Origin: Verrucomicrobiia bacterium
GTDB taxonomy: Bacteria > Verrucomicrobiota > Verrucomicrobiia > Verrucomicrobiales > Akkermansiaceae
DNA: 64,000 nt
Direction: 5' to 3'
Assembly: GCA_030431475.1 (NCBI GenBank)
Contig: JAUIJD010000019.1
Location: 1-64,000 of the forward strand
Shown here: positions 50,526 through 58,789 of the stretch, in pieces
Position numbering within the stretch: position 1 is the stretch's first letter
Layout: every line of letters begins with the position of its first letter
Notes under the pieces: generated by a model
What the model was told of the DNA's origin: nothing
Databases searched by the model: none
The model's input: only the letters and a program-made list of their open reading frames with translations
Position numbers and translations under genes: made by a program

Positions 50526-51080
50526 ATGAAAGCCGTCGCCCTCCTCACCGCGCTCAGCCTCTGCGCATGCGCCGACAACTCCGCCGAAAAGCCCATGGAA
50601 ACCTCCGAACAATCTCCCGAACCGCCGACCACGCCGGTCGAGAAATCCGATGCCGAGTGGAAGAAAGAGCTGACTCCCGAGCAGTACCATGTCCTGAGGG
50701 AGGCCGGCACCGAACGGCCCAACGGCGAGGTCTACAAGCAGTTCAAGAAGCAGGGCGGCGGCACCTACTACTGCGCCGGTTGCGATGCCGAGCTGTTCTC
50801 CTCCAAGGAGAAGTTCGATTCCGGCTGCGGCTGGCCGTCCTTCTACGACCCGTCGAAAGCGAAGAACGTCAAGACCTCCACCGACTACAAGCTCGGCTAT
50901 GCCCGCACCGAGGTGCTTTGCGCGGTCTGCGACGGTCACCTCGGCCACGTCTTCACCGGCGAGGGCTACGACACACCGACCGACAAGCGCTATTGCATCA
51001 ACGGCGTGGCGCTGAAGTTTGTTCCCGAAGGCGCCAAGACCGACGCCAAGCCTGCTCCGAAGCCCGAGAACGATGGTTAA
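50526..51080 (+). CDS. msrB: Peptide-methionine (R)-S-oxide reductase, exported lipoprotein
   Basis: Reduces methionine-R-sulfoxide. The 184-residue protein has a signal with a lipobox (LCAC, C15) and an acidic linker, then the SelR fold: YYCAGC (C83, C86) and LCAVC (C132, C135) as zinc ligands, SGCGWPSFYDPSK, GHLGHVF and the catalytic RYCING (C157; the usual RYCIN followed by S is G here). The lipoprotein signal makes it an extracytoplasmic repair enzyme needing an exported electron donor, which is not seen in this window. ATG 50526. Confidence 0.92.
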   Translation: MKAVALLTALSLCACADNSAEKPMETSEQSPEPPTTPVEKSDAEWKKELTPEQYHVLREAGTERPNGEVYKQFKKQGGGTYYCAGCDAELFSSKEKFDSGCGWPSFYDPSKAKNVKTSTDYKLGYARTEVLCAVCDGHLGHVFTGEGYDTPTDKRYCINGVALKFVPEGAKTDAKPAPKPENDG

Positions 51081-51279
51081 GAATCATTGATTTCTCGTGA
51101 AATTGCGTATTTCAGCAAAAATAGCTTCGGTTTTTCAAAAGATATGCGAGGTGTCTCCGTCGTGGTGGCGGTAGATTTCGACCGTCAACCATTTCCATGA
51201 TCCGTTCGGCGAGTGTTCGCCATGGTGAGTTTCCGGGGGGAGACCGCCAGGGTTTCCCGGGCGGATCGGGACAAACTGG

Positions 51280-51321
51280 AAGGCGCGGGTTGTGAATCCG
51301 GGGGGATCCAACCCGCGCCTT
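51280..51321. terminator. Bidirectional hairpin between msrB and the isomerase gene
   Basis: A perfect 12-bp stem (AAGGCGCGGGTT at 51280-51291, AACCCGCGCCTT at 51310-51321) continues inwards with two bulges to a GGGG loop. It lies 15 bases from the 3' end of the minus-strand isomerase gene at 51336 and about 200 bases after msrB, which it faces convergently, so it may end both transcripts. The only T-run is short (CTT). Confidence 0.6.
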
Positions 51322-51335
51322 GCCATGTACGGGGA

Positions 51336-52154
51336 TCACCCCTCCGCCGAAGCGGCATCGACGCGATGAAGGCGCTCCGCGGCCCGTCGAGGATTCGCCC
51401 CCAGCGGCAGGCACTCGGCGCCGAGCGGCAGCGTGTAGCCGATCTCCCTCACCTTGCGGAAGACTTCGGCATAATTGACCTCACCGGTTCCCGGTTCGTG
51501 GCGGGCCGGGGAGTCGGCGAACTGGACGTAGCCGATCCACTCCCGCCCCTTCTCCAGTCCAGTGATGAGATTGCCCTCGTATCGCTGCATGTGGAACAGG
51601 TCCCAGTTGAGCTTCACCCGCTCCGAGCCGACCGCCTGGCAGATCGCGATTCCATCGTCGCTGCCGTAGAGACAGTGCGCCGGGTGGTTGTACGGATTCA
51701 TCGGTTCGACGATCGCCGTCATGCCGTGCTTCTCGAGCACCGGGACCGCGGCCTTCAGCTTCTCGATCACCGCCGCGTGCATGCGGTCCTTCGTCAGGCC
51801 CTTGATGTCGTCGCCGGCGACAACGCAGAACCGGTCGCAGCCCGGAAGCTGCGGCGCCGCCCCGCAGGCCGCCTCGATCTCGGCGACGAAGCTCTCCACC
51901 GGGAAGTCCGGGTCATTGATCTCCTGCCCGAAGCCCCAGGCGGTGAACTGCGTCGCGGTCATGCCGTGACGCCGCAGTGCCTCGCCGCCGGCCGCCAGAT
52001 CCTTGTCCCGCCAAGTCCACAACTCGATGGCCGGGGAGCCCAGCTCCGCCGCCTGTTCGATCCGCTCGACGAAGTGTCCCTCGAACCACATCTCGATGTT
52101 CACCGCGATCGGCGTGTGCGGCGTGCGCCCCGGCTGGTCGATGCTCGTCTCCAT
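51336..52154 (-). CDS. Hydroxypyruvate isomerase-like sugar isomerase (TIM barrel)
   Basis: A 272-residue xylose-isomerase-type TIM barrel similar to Hyi: VNIEMWFEGHFVERIEQAAELGSPAIELWTWRDKD, IVEPMNPYNHP (metal-ligand Glu), KLNWDLFHMQRYEG, YVQFADSPARHEPGTGEVNYAEVFRKVREIGYTLPLGAE. It should isomerise a small 2-keto sugar or an intermediate of sugar-acid breakdown, cytoplasmic. ATG 52154 gives METSIDQPGR. It is divergent from the Tat-exported oxidoreductase at 52288, across 133 bases. The substrate is unproven. Confidence 0.86.
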   Translation of the reverse strand: METSIDQPGRTPHTPIAVNIEMWFEGHFVERIEQAAELGSPAIELWTWRDKDLAAGGEALRRHGMTATQFTAWGFGQEINDPDFPVESFVAEIEAACGAAPQLPGCDRFCVVAGDDIKGLTKDRMHAAVIEKLKAAVPVLEKHGMTAIVEPMNPYNHPAHCLYGSDDGIAICQAVGSERVKLNWDLFHMQRYEGNLITGLEKGREWIGYVQFADSPARHEPGTGEVNYAEVFRKVREIGYTLPLGAECLPLGANPRRAAERLHRVDAASAEG

Positions 52155-52287
52155 GCCCCCAGCCAAACCCCGGGGTTCCTCCAGCGCACGCCCGAACTCC
52201 GGCAGCCGCGATCCCGGCCCACGCGGAATCCTGATCGTTTCGCCCGCCGGGCACGTAGGAATCCGGGTCGACTTTCCCAATTCCGCC

Positions 52288-53571
52288 ATGAATGCCACGA
52301 CCAGCCGGCGCCGCTTCCTCAAGACCAGCGCCCTGACGCTCGGACTTCCCACCTTCATCCCGGCATCCGCCCTCGGACGCGACGGACATGTCGCGCCGAG
52401 CAACCGCATCGTCCTCGGCGCCATCGGCATCGGTCCGCGGGGTCGCAAGGTGCTGTCGTGCTTCCTCGAGCAAAAGGACGTCCGCTTCGTCGCCATCGCC
52501 GACGTCCAGGCCGATCGCCGCGAGACGGTGCGTCGCATGGCGACGCGAAAATACGGGGTCGAGGACTGCGCCAAGTACCGCGACATGTTCGAGGTCCTCG
52601 ACCGCAAGGATATCGACGCGGTGCTCATCTGCACCGGCGACCACTGGCACGCGCTCGCCTCCATCCTCGCCGCCAAGGCCGGCAAGGACGTCTACTGCGA
52701 GAAGCCCTGCAGCATGACCATCGCCGAGACCCAGGAGCTGGCCGATACCATGAAGCGCTACGGCCGTGTCTTTCAGGCCGGCACCCAGCGGCGCAACGTC
52801 GACAACTTCCGCCATGCGTGCCAGCTCGCCCGCGACGGTCGGCTCGGCCGGATCGAGGCCGTCCACGCCGGCATCCTCCGGCTGCAGGAGAACCACGACT
52901 GGCTTCCCGAGGAACCCGAACCGGATCCCGAACTCATCGACTGGGACCGCTGGCTTGGCCCCGCCCCGTGGCGCCCCTACAACAAGCGCTACGTCGAGGG
53001 ACGCTGGCGCGGGTACTACGATTTCAACGGCGGCGCCACCCTCCCCGAGTGGGGCGCCCACACCATCGACCTCTGCCAGTGGGCCGCCGATGCCGACGAC
53101 ACGGTGCCGATCGAGTACGAGGCCATCGACGATGCCACCATCCACGCCCGCTACGCGGACGGCGTCCGCCTGGTGATGCGCCTGGCCGGCTTCAAGGGCG
53201 AGGGCGACTGGGTCGTGCCCGGAACCTGTCCGGTGCGCTTTGAAGGGGACGAGGGCTGGGTCGAGGCCGCCGACAGCGGACGGATCGCCGCCAGCCCCGG
53301 GGCCCTGATCCGCGGCTTTCCCCAGGATGGCATGGCCGGCACCGATCCCGCCAAGCACGTCCGCGACTTCATCGACGGCGTCAAGTCACGCCGACAACCC
53401 GCCGCCAACGCCGACATCACCCGCCGGGGGCACATCGTGTCCCACGCCGCTTCCATCGCCTGGCGCCTCGGCCGCAAGGTCCGCTTCGATCCCGTGAAGG
53501 AAGTCTTTCTCGATGACGACGAAGCCAACCGCATGGCCCGACGCGCTCGACGCGCCCCGTGGCACGCCTGA
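52288..53571 (+). CDS. Tat-exported Gfo/Idh/MocA family oxidoreductase
   Basis: A 427-residue oxidoreductase with a twin-arginine signal (SRRRFLKTSALTLGLPTFIPASALG). The Rossmann part has LGAIGIGPRGRKVLSCF, CTGDHWHALASILAAKAGKDVYCEKPCSM (E-K-P) and the C-terminal domain has GYYDFNGGATLPEWGAHTIDLCQWAADADD. Secreted members of this kind are very common in Planctomycetes/Verrucomicrobia and act on glycans or glycosides. It is 15 bases upstream of a HEAT-repeat gene, probably co-transcribed, and divergent from the isomerase gene. Confidence 0.9.
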   Translation: MNATTSRRRFLKTSALTLGLPTFIPASALGRDGHVAPSNRIVLGAIGIGPRGRKVLSCFLEQKDVRFVAIADVQADRRETVRRMATRKYGVEDCAKYRDMFEVLDRKDIDAVLICTGDHWHALASILAAKAGKDVYCEKPCSMTIAETQELADTMKRYGRVFQAGTQRRNVDNFRHACQLARDGRLGRIEAVHAGILRLQENHDWLPEEPEPDPELIDWDRWLGPAPWRPYNKRYVEGRWRGYYDFNGGATLPEWGAHTIDLCQWAADADDTVPIEYEAIDDATIHARYADGVRLVMRLAGFKGEGDWVVPGTCPVRFEGDEGWVEAADSGRIAASPGALIRGFPQDGMAGTDPAKHVRDFIDGVKSRRQPAANADITRRGHIVSHAASIAWRLGRKVRFDPVKEVFLDDDEANRMARRARRAPWHA

Positions 53572-53586
53572 CTCCCCTTTCCCGCC

Positions 53587-54153
53587 ATGAACTCCGAACG
53601 CGTTCCCAGCGAGGACTCCCAACTCGCGATCCTCGCCTCCGAGGCCTCGACCCACGACAAGGCCATCGCCTGCCAAAAGCTCGTCTACGTCGCCGGACCG
53701 AAGTCCGTCAAACCCCTCGCCGCCCTGCTCGCCGACGCGGAGCTCGCGGCCTACGCCCGCAGCGGCCTTGAGGCGATCGACGATCCCACCGCATCCCGGG
53801 CCCTGATCGAGGCGCTGCCGAAGCTTGAGGGCCACCGCCTCGCCGGGGCGGTCAACTCACTCGGCGTGCGGCGCGAGGAGGGTGCCGTGGAGGCCCTCCG
53901 CGCACTCGTCGACGATCCCGGGAAGGGTGTCCGAACCGAAGCCATCGCCGCGCTGGGGAAGATCGCGAGCCCCGAGGCGGTGGAGGTGCTGAAACGCCTG
54001 ATCCCCGCCCAGCCGGGAGAATCCAGGGACGCCGCCGGCCACGCCCTGATCGCCGCCGCCGCTCGGCTCGACCCGGAAACCGCCTCCGCCCTGCGGAAGA
54101 TGCTGGCCACGGCTTTCCCGAGCGGCCCGATCCACGACGCCGCGGCACTCTGA
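53587..54153 (+). CDS. HEAT-repeat protein
   Basis: A 188-residue, all-helical protein with about five HEAT/armadillo-like repeats: KAIACQKLVYVAGPKSVKPLAALLADAELAAYARSGLEAIDDPTASRALIEALPKLEG and EGAVEALRALVDDPGKGVRTEAIAALGKIASPEAVEVLKRLI. It has no signal peptide. Such repeats usually scaffold a partner protein, and the exported oxidoreductase 15 bases upstream is the obvious context. Function unknown. Confidence 0.82.
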   Translation: MNSERVPSEDSQLAILASEASTHDKAIACQKLVYVAGPKSVKPLAALLADAELAAYARSGLEAIDDPTASRALIEALPKLEGHRLAGAVNSLGVRREEGAVEALRALVDDPGKGVRTEAIAALGKIASPEAVEVLKRLIPAQPGESRDAAGHALIAAAARLDPETASALRKMLATAFPSGPIHDAAAL

Positions 54154-54271
54154 CCGCTCCCACGAGCGTGGGGGCCCGGCGATGCCTCGCCGCATCTCCA
54201 TCCCCGCTGCATAGGAAACGTTGCTTTGGAGATTGAATCGAGGTCCTCGTGCCCGTGGAATCGCGCCAACC

Positions 54272-55738
54272 ATGAACGTCTTCCTTGCCATCGACCTCGG
54301 CGCCGGCTCCGGCCGCGTGATCGCCGGAGAAGTCGGTTCCGACCGCCTCCAGCTCCAGGAGATCCACCGTTTCGACAACCCCGGCACCGACCTGCCCGGC
54401 GGCTCGTTCTGGAACCTCATCGGACTCTTCCGCGAGATCCAGGAGGGCCTCCGCCTCGCCGCCGAGCGCTACGGAGAGCAGATCGTCGCCATCGGCATCG
54501 ACACCTGGGGCGTCGACTTCGGCCTGCTCGACGCTCAGGGCCGCCTCCTCGGCATGCCCCACCAGTACCGCGACCCGCGCCACGAGGGCATGCCCGAGAT
54601 CCTGCACCGCCTCATGCCCGAAGCGGAGATCTACCGCCACACCGGCCTCACCACCAACTTCTACAACTCCTCGCTTCAGCTCCTCGCCGAGAAAGAGCGC
54701 CGCTCCCCCGCCCTTGAGCATGCCGAGCAGTTGCTCTTCGTCCCCGACCTGCTCGGCTACTGGCTTTCCGGAAAGAAGGCGGTCGAGCGCACCATCGCCT
54801 CGACCTCGCAGCTCGTCGATCCCGGTACCGGCGACTGGTCGTGGGAGGTCATCGACGCCCTCGGCCTGCCGCAGAGGATCTTCGGCGAGATCGTCCCGCC
54901 CGGCACCGTGCTTGGACCGCTGCGCGAGGAAGTCCGCCGGGTCACCGGACTCGGCGAGGTGCCGGTGGTCGCCTCGGCCTGCCACGACACCGCCTCGGCC
55001 GTCGCCGGCATCCCGATGGAGGGCGAGAACCAGCCGTGGCTGTCGTCGGGCACCTGGTCCATCATGGGCCTCGAGACCCGCGAGCCGATCCGCAGCGACG
55101 AGGCCTTCGCCGCCCGCTGCTGCAACGAGCTCGGCGTCGATGGCACCGTGCGCTTCCTGAAGAACATCTCCGGCCTGTGGCTGATCCAGGAGTGCAAACG
55201 CCAGTGGGCGCTGGAGGGCGACGACCTCGACTACGCCGAGCTGGCGAAGCTCGCCGACGAGGCGGAAGCCTTCACCGCCTTCATCGATCCCGACGATCCG
55301 GACTTCGCCGCGCCCGGCGACATGCCGTCCCGCATCGCAAACTACTGCAAACGCCGTGGACAAACCGTCCCGACCACCAAGGGCCAGATCCTGCGCGTCG
55401 CCACCGAGTCGCTGGCGCTGAAGTATCGCGTCATCCTCGAAGGCTTCCGCCGGCTCTCGGGCAGGGACTTCACCCGGCTCCACGTCGGCGGCGGCGGCAT
55501 CCAGAACCGCTCGCTGGCCCAGGCCACCGCCGATGCCTGCGGCGTGGAGGTCCTCGCCGGCCCGGTCGAGGCCACCTCCTGCGGCAACCTCATCACCCAG
55601 ATGATCGCCACCGGCCACCTCCCCGACCTCGCCTCCGGCCGGCGGCTCATCCGCGACTCCTTCGAGTTCACCACCTACACCCCGCGCGACGCCGAGGCCT
55701 GGAACCAGGCCGCCACTCGCTTCAGCGCGATCCTCTGA
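54272..55738 (+). CDS. rhaB: Rhamnulokinase
   Basis: FGGY-family kinase phosphorylating L-rhamnulose. The 488-residue protein matches RhaB: AIDLGAGSGRVIAGE, GIDTWGVDFGLLD, PHQYRDPRHEGM, TNFYNSSLQLLAEK, LLFVPDLLGYWLSGKK, STSQLVDP, ACHDTASAVAGIP, SSGTWSIMGLE and the C-terminal LHVGGGGIQNRSLAQATAD and PVEATSCGNLITQM. No rhaA, rhaD or transporter lies beside it. The ATG at 54272 begins MNVFLAIDLG. Confidence 0.94.
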   Translation: MNVFLAIDLGAGSGRVIAGEVGSDRLQLQEIHRFDNPGTDLPGGSFWNLIGLFREIQEGLRLAAERYGEQIVAIGIDTWGVDFGLLDAQGRLLGMPHQYRDPRHEGMPEILHRLMPEAEIYRHTGLTTNFYNSSLQLLAEKERRSPALEHAEQLLFVPDLLGYWLSGKKAVERTIASTSQLVDPGTGDWSWEVIDALGLPQRIFGEIVPPGTVLGPLREEVRRVTGLGEVPVVASACHDTASAVAGIPMEGENQPWLSSGTWSIMGLETREPIRSDEAFAARCCNELGVDGTVRFLKNISGLWLIQECKRQWALEGDDLDYAELAKLADEAEAFTAFIDPDDPDFAAPGDMPSRIANYCKRRGQTVPTTKGQILRVATESLALKYRVILEGFRRLSGRDFTRLHVGGGGIQNRSLAQATADACGVEVLAGPVEATSCGNLITQMIATGHLPDLASGRRLIRDSFEFTTYTPRDAEAWNQAATRFSAIL

Positions 55739-55814
55739 CCGGACCGCCGGTTTCCCAATCGGCACCTCCACCGTCCCGCCCGCACCGCGTGGGCCCCGCC
55801 GCGCCCGCCCCTCT

Positions 55815-56039
55815 ATGTCCGAGACTCCGCCCCCCATCCCTTCCACCCGCCCGCTCCGGTGCGCCCGTTTCGAGTCGCATCGGAACGGCGCCTTCACGAC
55901 GGGTCGGGACCGCGCCATGATCGAGGACGCCCAGCAGCAGGCCCTCGCGTGGGTCAACGCCCACCCCGACCTCGAAATCGTCTCCGTCGATACCGCCTGC
56001 GGCCGCGTCCTCACCGTCGTCACCGTCTGGCACCGCTGA
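55815..56039 (+). CDS. Small protein of unknown function
   Basis: A 74-residue protein with a natural-looking composition: PLRCARFESHRNGAFTTGRDRAMIEDAQQQALAWVNAHPDLEIVSVDTACGRVLTVVTVWHR. The C-terminal IVSVDTACGRVLTVVTVWHR resembles small conserved bacterial proteins with a short beta-hairpin, but I cannot name the family. Start codon 55815 is an ATG with no clear ribosome-binding site; it follows rhaB by 76 bases. It could be real or a chance ORF. Confidence 0.5.
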   Translation: MSETPPPIPSTRPLRCARFESHRNGAFTTGRDRAMIEDAQQQALAWVNAHPDLEIVSVDTACGRVLTVVTVWHR

Positions 56040-56172
56040 GCGGCGATCGTTCGACCCGGGGCCAGACAAGCTCGGAGCCCCATGAATCCCCCGCTCGGTT
56101 TCCCCCTCCCCTTCGCCACCGGCCTCAAGCCACGATCGCTCCGGCACATCCCGCGCCCTTCCGCGGCATCGG

Positions 56173-57087
56173 CTATCGGTTCGGCTGAAAGTCGATCCAG
56201 CGCGCCTTGTAGAAGCGGGCGCCCGGCAGGGTCCACGAGCGCCCGCCCTCGAGACTCCGGACCGTGTCCGCCCACCAGTTCTCGCTCGCCTGCATCAGCA
56301 GGAATCGTCGGCGGCCGGCATCGGGCGCGAGGCTCTTCACCTTCGTCATCGGACCGGACACCAGCGAGGCGAAGGTCCCGTCCTTCGGATCGAAGCGCCA
56401 GAGGTCGTCCATGTCGGACAGCAGCAGGTTCCTGCCGTCGGCATCCCACACCAGGTCGTGCCCGCCGTGCCTGGGATACGCCCGCGAGCGCTCGGTGACC
56501 GGCAGATCCATCCTCTTGGTCTCCTCCAGCCTTCCCCCCTTCCGGTCGAACTCCAGAAACTTCATCCGCTTGCCGCCGAGGGCCCAGACACCGCCTCGTT
56601 CTTCGTCCCACACCAGCCCATGGGCGTCGATCAACCCAAGGTCCTGCACGCCCTTCAAGCAGCCGTTTTCGGCCGGTGGAAACAGCTGCAGCGTGTCGTC
56701 GGTGCTGGACGCGGTGAGGAGGTAGCCCCCGGGCAGTTCGGCCACCGAATGCGGATTCGATCCGGCCCGACCGTAGGCAATCACCTCGCGTTTCTCGATC
56801 GACAGGACCGCGACCCCTCCCCCCGAGGCCACGGTCAGCACGCGCCCTCCTTCGGCCGGCTTCGCGTCGGAGGGATGCGAGAACCACTTCCGGTGAGCCT
56901 CGGGAATCACCGGGTCCTCCGCGGCCTTCCACTCCCACAACAGGGCGCCGGCATCCCCCCAGTCGATCTCCGGATCCAGGATCACGACCCTCGCCCGAGC
57001 CTGCTCGCACGCCAGCACCGCCCGCCGCGGCTCCGCCGACCCGACCAGCCCGGCGACGAAAAGGAGAATGGCAACCCGTTCCCTCAC
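56173..57087 (-). CDS. Secreted beta-propeller-like protein (DUF6528 type)
   Basis: A 304-residue exported protein (signal RERVAILLFVAGLVGSA) with repeated four-strand units: RVLTVASGGGVAVLSIEKREVIAYGRAGSNPHSVAELPGGYLLTASSTDDTLQLF, HGLVWDEERGGVWALGGKRMKFLEFD, HGGHDLVWDADGRNLLLSDMDDLWRFDPKDGTFA. This gives a five- or six-bladed propeller, matching the DUF6528 family as I remember it. GTG 57087 is preferred (GAAGGGG upstream); it lies 7 bases after the permease stop. It is thus the fourth gene of the ABC operon and may be a binding or enzymatic partner, but no evidence of function is visible. Confidence 0.68.
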   Translation of the reverse strand: MRERVAILLFVAGLVGSAEPRRAVLACEQARARVVILDPEIDWGDAGALLWEWKAAEDPVIPEAHRKWFSHPSDAKPAEGGRVLTVASGGGVAVLSIEKREVIAYGRAGSNPHSVAELPGGYLLTASSTDDTLQLFPPAENGCLKGVQDLGLIDAHGLVWDEERGGVWALGGKRMKFLEFDRKGGRLEETKRMDLPVTERSRAYPRHGGHDLVWDADGRNLLLSDMDDLWRFDPKDGTFASLVSGPMTKVKSLAPDAGRRRFLLMQASENWWADTVRSLEGGRSWTLPGARFYKARWIDFQPNR

Positions 57088-57094
57088 CCCCTTC

Positions 57095-58789
57095 TCACAG
57101 CTTGAACAGTCCACCCTTTTTCCCGCCGAGCGCCGTGGCGCCGACGATGGCGATGCCGAGAAAGACCATCGCCCACGTACCGAGGGCGGCTGCCAGCTCG
57201 TGACCGTTGCCCAGCGTACTGAGCAGCGTGTAGATCGCCTTGGTGATCGGATAGTGGCGCGCCTGCTGGGCGAGGATCAGGCTGTCACTCACCTCGAGCA
57301 TCGCGAAGGCGAAGGCGAGAATCGCCCCGGCCGCGACGTTGGCGCCGATGAGCGGAATGGAGATCCGGCGCAGCGTGCGCCAGGTGCCGGCCCCGAGCGA
57401 GCGGGCCGCCTCCTCCATCGCCGGATTGCTCTGCTGCAGACCAGCCACGGCCGCGCGGACGACATACGGGAGTCGTCGTACTGCATAGGCGGCGATCAGC
57501 AGCAGCGCCGGGCTGCCACCGGCCCCGATCAGAAAGTGCAGTGGCTTGCCTTCCTGCGAAAGCGCCAGATAGCCGAAGGCGAGGACCAACCCCGGCACCG
57601 CGAGCGGCAGCATGACCAGCGCGTCGAGCACGTTGCGGCCCCGGATGTCGCTGCGGACCACCACCCAGGCGATGGCGAGCCCGACGACCACCGCGATCAG
57701 GGTCGCGATCCCGGCGTAGAAAAGGCTGTTCTCGATCGACGGCACCACCAGCGGGTCGCCGAGCGCCTCCTGGAAGTGGGCGATCGTCCAGTGGATCGGC
57801 GTCAGCGAATCATACCAGTTCTCCGAAAAGGCCAGCATGACCACCCCGGCATGCGGGATCGAGGCGACGAGGAAGACCGTGGCGAAGATGATCGCACAGC
57901 CGAGCGAATTGAGTCCGGTGAGCTTCTTCTCCGCATCGCGCCCCTTCGGTCTCGGCTGGGCACCGGAGGTCGAGCGCCCGAACAGGAACTTGGTGAGGAT
58001 GAAGACCAGCGCCGAAATGAGCAGGATCACCGCCACCAGTGCGTAGGGAGCCGGGTTGCCCCCGAGGTCCTTGATCCCGTGGAAGACCTGCACCGGGGCC
58101 ACCCGGCTGTAGTTGAAGACCAGCGGCACGCCGAGTTCGGTGAAGGACCAGATGAAGACAATGGACGAGCCGGCGAAGATGCCCGGCATCGCCAGCGGCA
58201 GGGTCACCCGGAACAGGCGCCTCCCCGGCGGACAACCGAGGTTCTCGGCCGCCTGCTCCATCGCCGGGTCCAGGTTCGCCAGCGATGCGGCGATGTTCAT
58301 GTAGAGGATGGGATAGAGGTGCAGCGCGTTCATCACCACGATGCCCCAGAAGCGGCCCTCGGCGAGCCAGTCCATCCGGTGGTCCGGGTCCATCAGCCCC
58401 ATCTCGATCAGCAGCGAGTTGAGCGATCCGGTCACGCTGAGGATGTGCATCACCCCGATCGCCCCGACGAAGGGCGGAAGCACCAGCGGGATGAGGATCA
58501 GCGCCCCGAGGAGGCGCCGCCCCATGAAGTCGTAGCGATGCGAGAGCAGCGCCAGCGGGAAGGCGATCAGCAGCGTGACGAAGGTGCTGGCAATGCCGAG
58601 CAACAGCGCGTTCCAGAGGCCCTCGACGTAGACCGGATTGCGGAAGACCTCGACGACGAAGGCGAAGGTGAAGCCGCCATCCTTGTCGCGGAACGCCTCC
58701 CCCACCACCGACAGCGCCGGATAGACGAAAAAAAACGCGAACAGCAGGCACACGCCCGTGGTCACCGCCACCGCATTGCCCCGCTTCAC
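57095..58789 (-). CDS. ABC transporter permease, fused two-domain type (FbpB-like)
   Basis: A 564-residue permease made of two homologous binding-protein-dependent halves, each with an EAA-type loop: AAENLGCPPGRRLFRVTLPLAMPG (first half, about 195-220) and EEAARSLGAGTWRTLRRISIPLIGAN (second half). About 12 membrane helices. Such fused permeases belong to iron(III)/phosphonate importers (FbpB, PhnV). The GTG start at 58789 overlaps the binding-protein stop by 4 bases (GTGA). Context shows it works with the genes at 58786 and 60253. Confidence 0.93.
   Translation of the reverse strand: MKRGNAVAVTTGVCLLFAFFFVYPALSVVGEAFRDKDGGFTFAFVVEVFRNPVYVEGLWNALLLGIASTFVTLLIAFPLALLSHRYDFMGRRLLGALILIPLVLPPFVGAIGVMHILSVTGSLNSLLIEMGLMDPDHRMDWLAEGRFWGIVVMNALHLYPILYMNIAASLANLDPAMEQAAENLGCPPGRRLFRVTLPLAMPGIFAGSSIVFIWSFTELGVPLVFNYSRVAPVQVFHGIKDLGGNPAPYALVAVILLISALVFILTKFLFGRSTSGAQPRPKGRDAEKKLTGLNSLGCAIIFATVFLVASIPHAGVVMLAFSENWYDSLTPIHWTIAHFQEALGDPLVVPSIENSLFYAGIATLIAVVVGLAIAWVVVRSDIRGRNVLDALVMLPLAVPGLVLAFGYLALSQEGKPLHFLIGAGGSPALLLIAAYAVRRLPYVVRAAVAGLQQSNPAMEEAARSLGAGTWRTLRRISIPLIGANVAAGAILAFAFAMLEVSDSLILAQQARHYPITKAIYTLLSTLGNGHELAAALGTWAMVFLGIAIVGATALGGKKGGLFKL

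Noticed and set aside
56082-56498. Plus-strand ORF between the small protein and the propeller gene
   Set aside because: It overlaps the 3' part of the propeller gene on the other strand and lacks any recognisable domain.
53852-57010. Minus-strand frame of more than 1000 codons across rhaB
   Set aside because: It lies opposite rhaB, part of the HEAT gene and the propeller gene. No domain-like sequence, and it spans several real genes.
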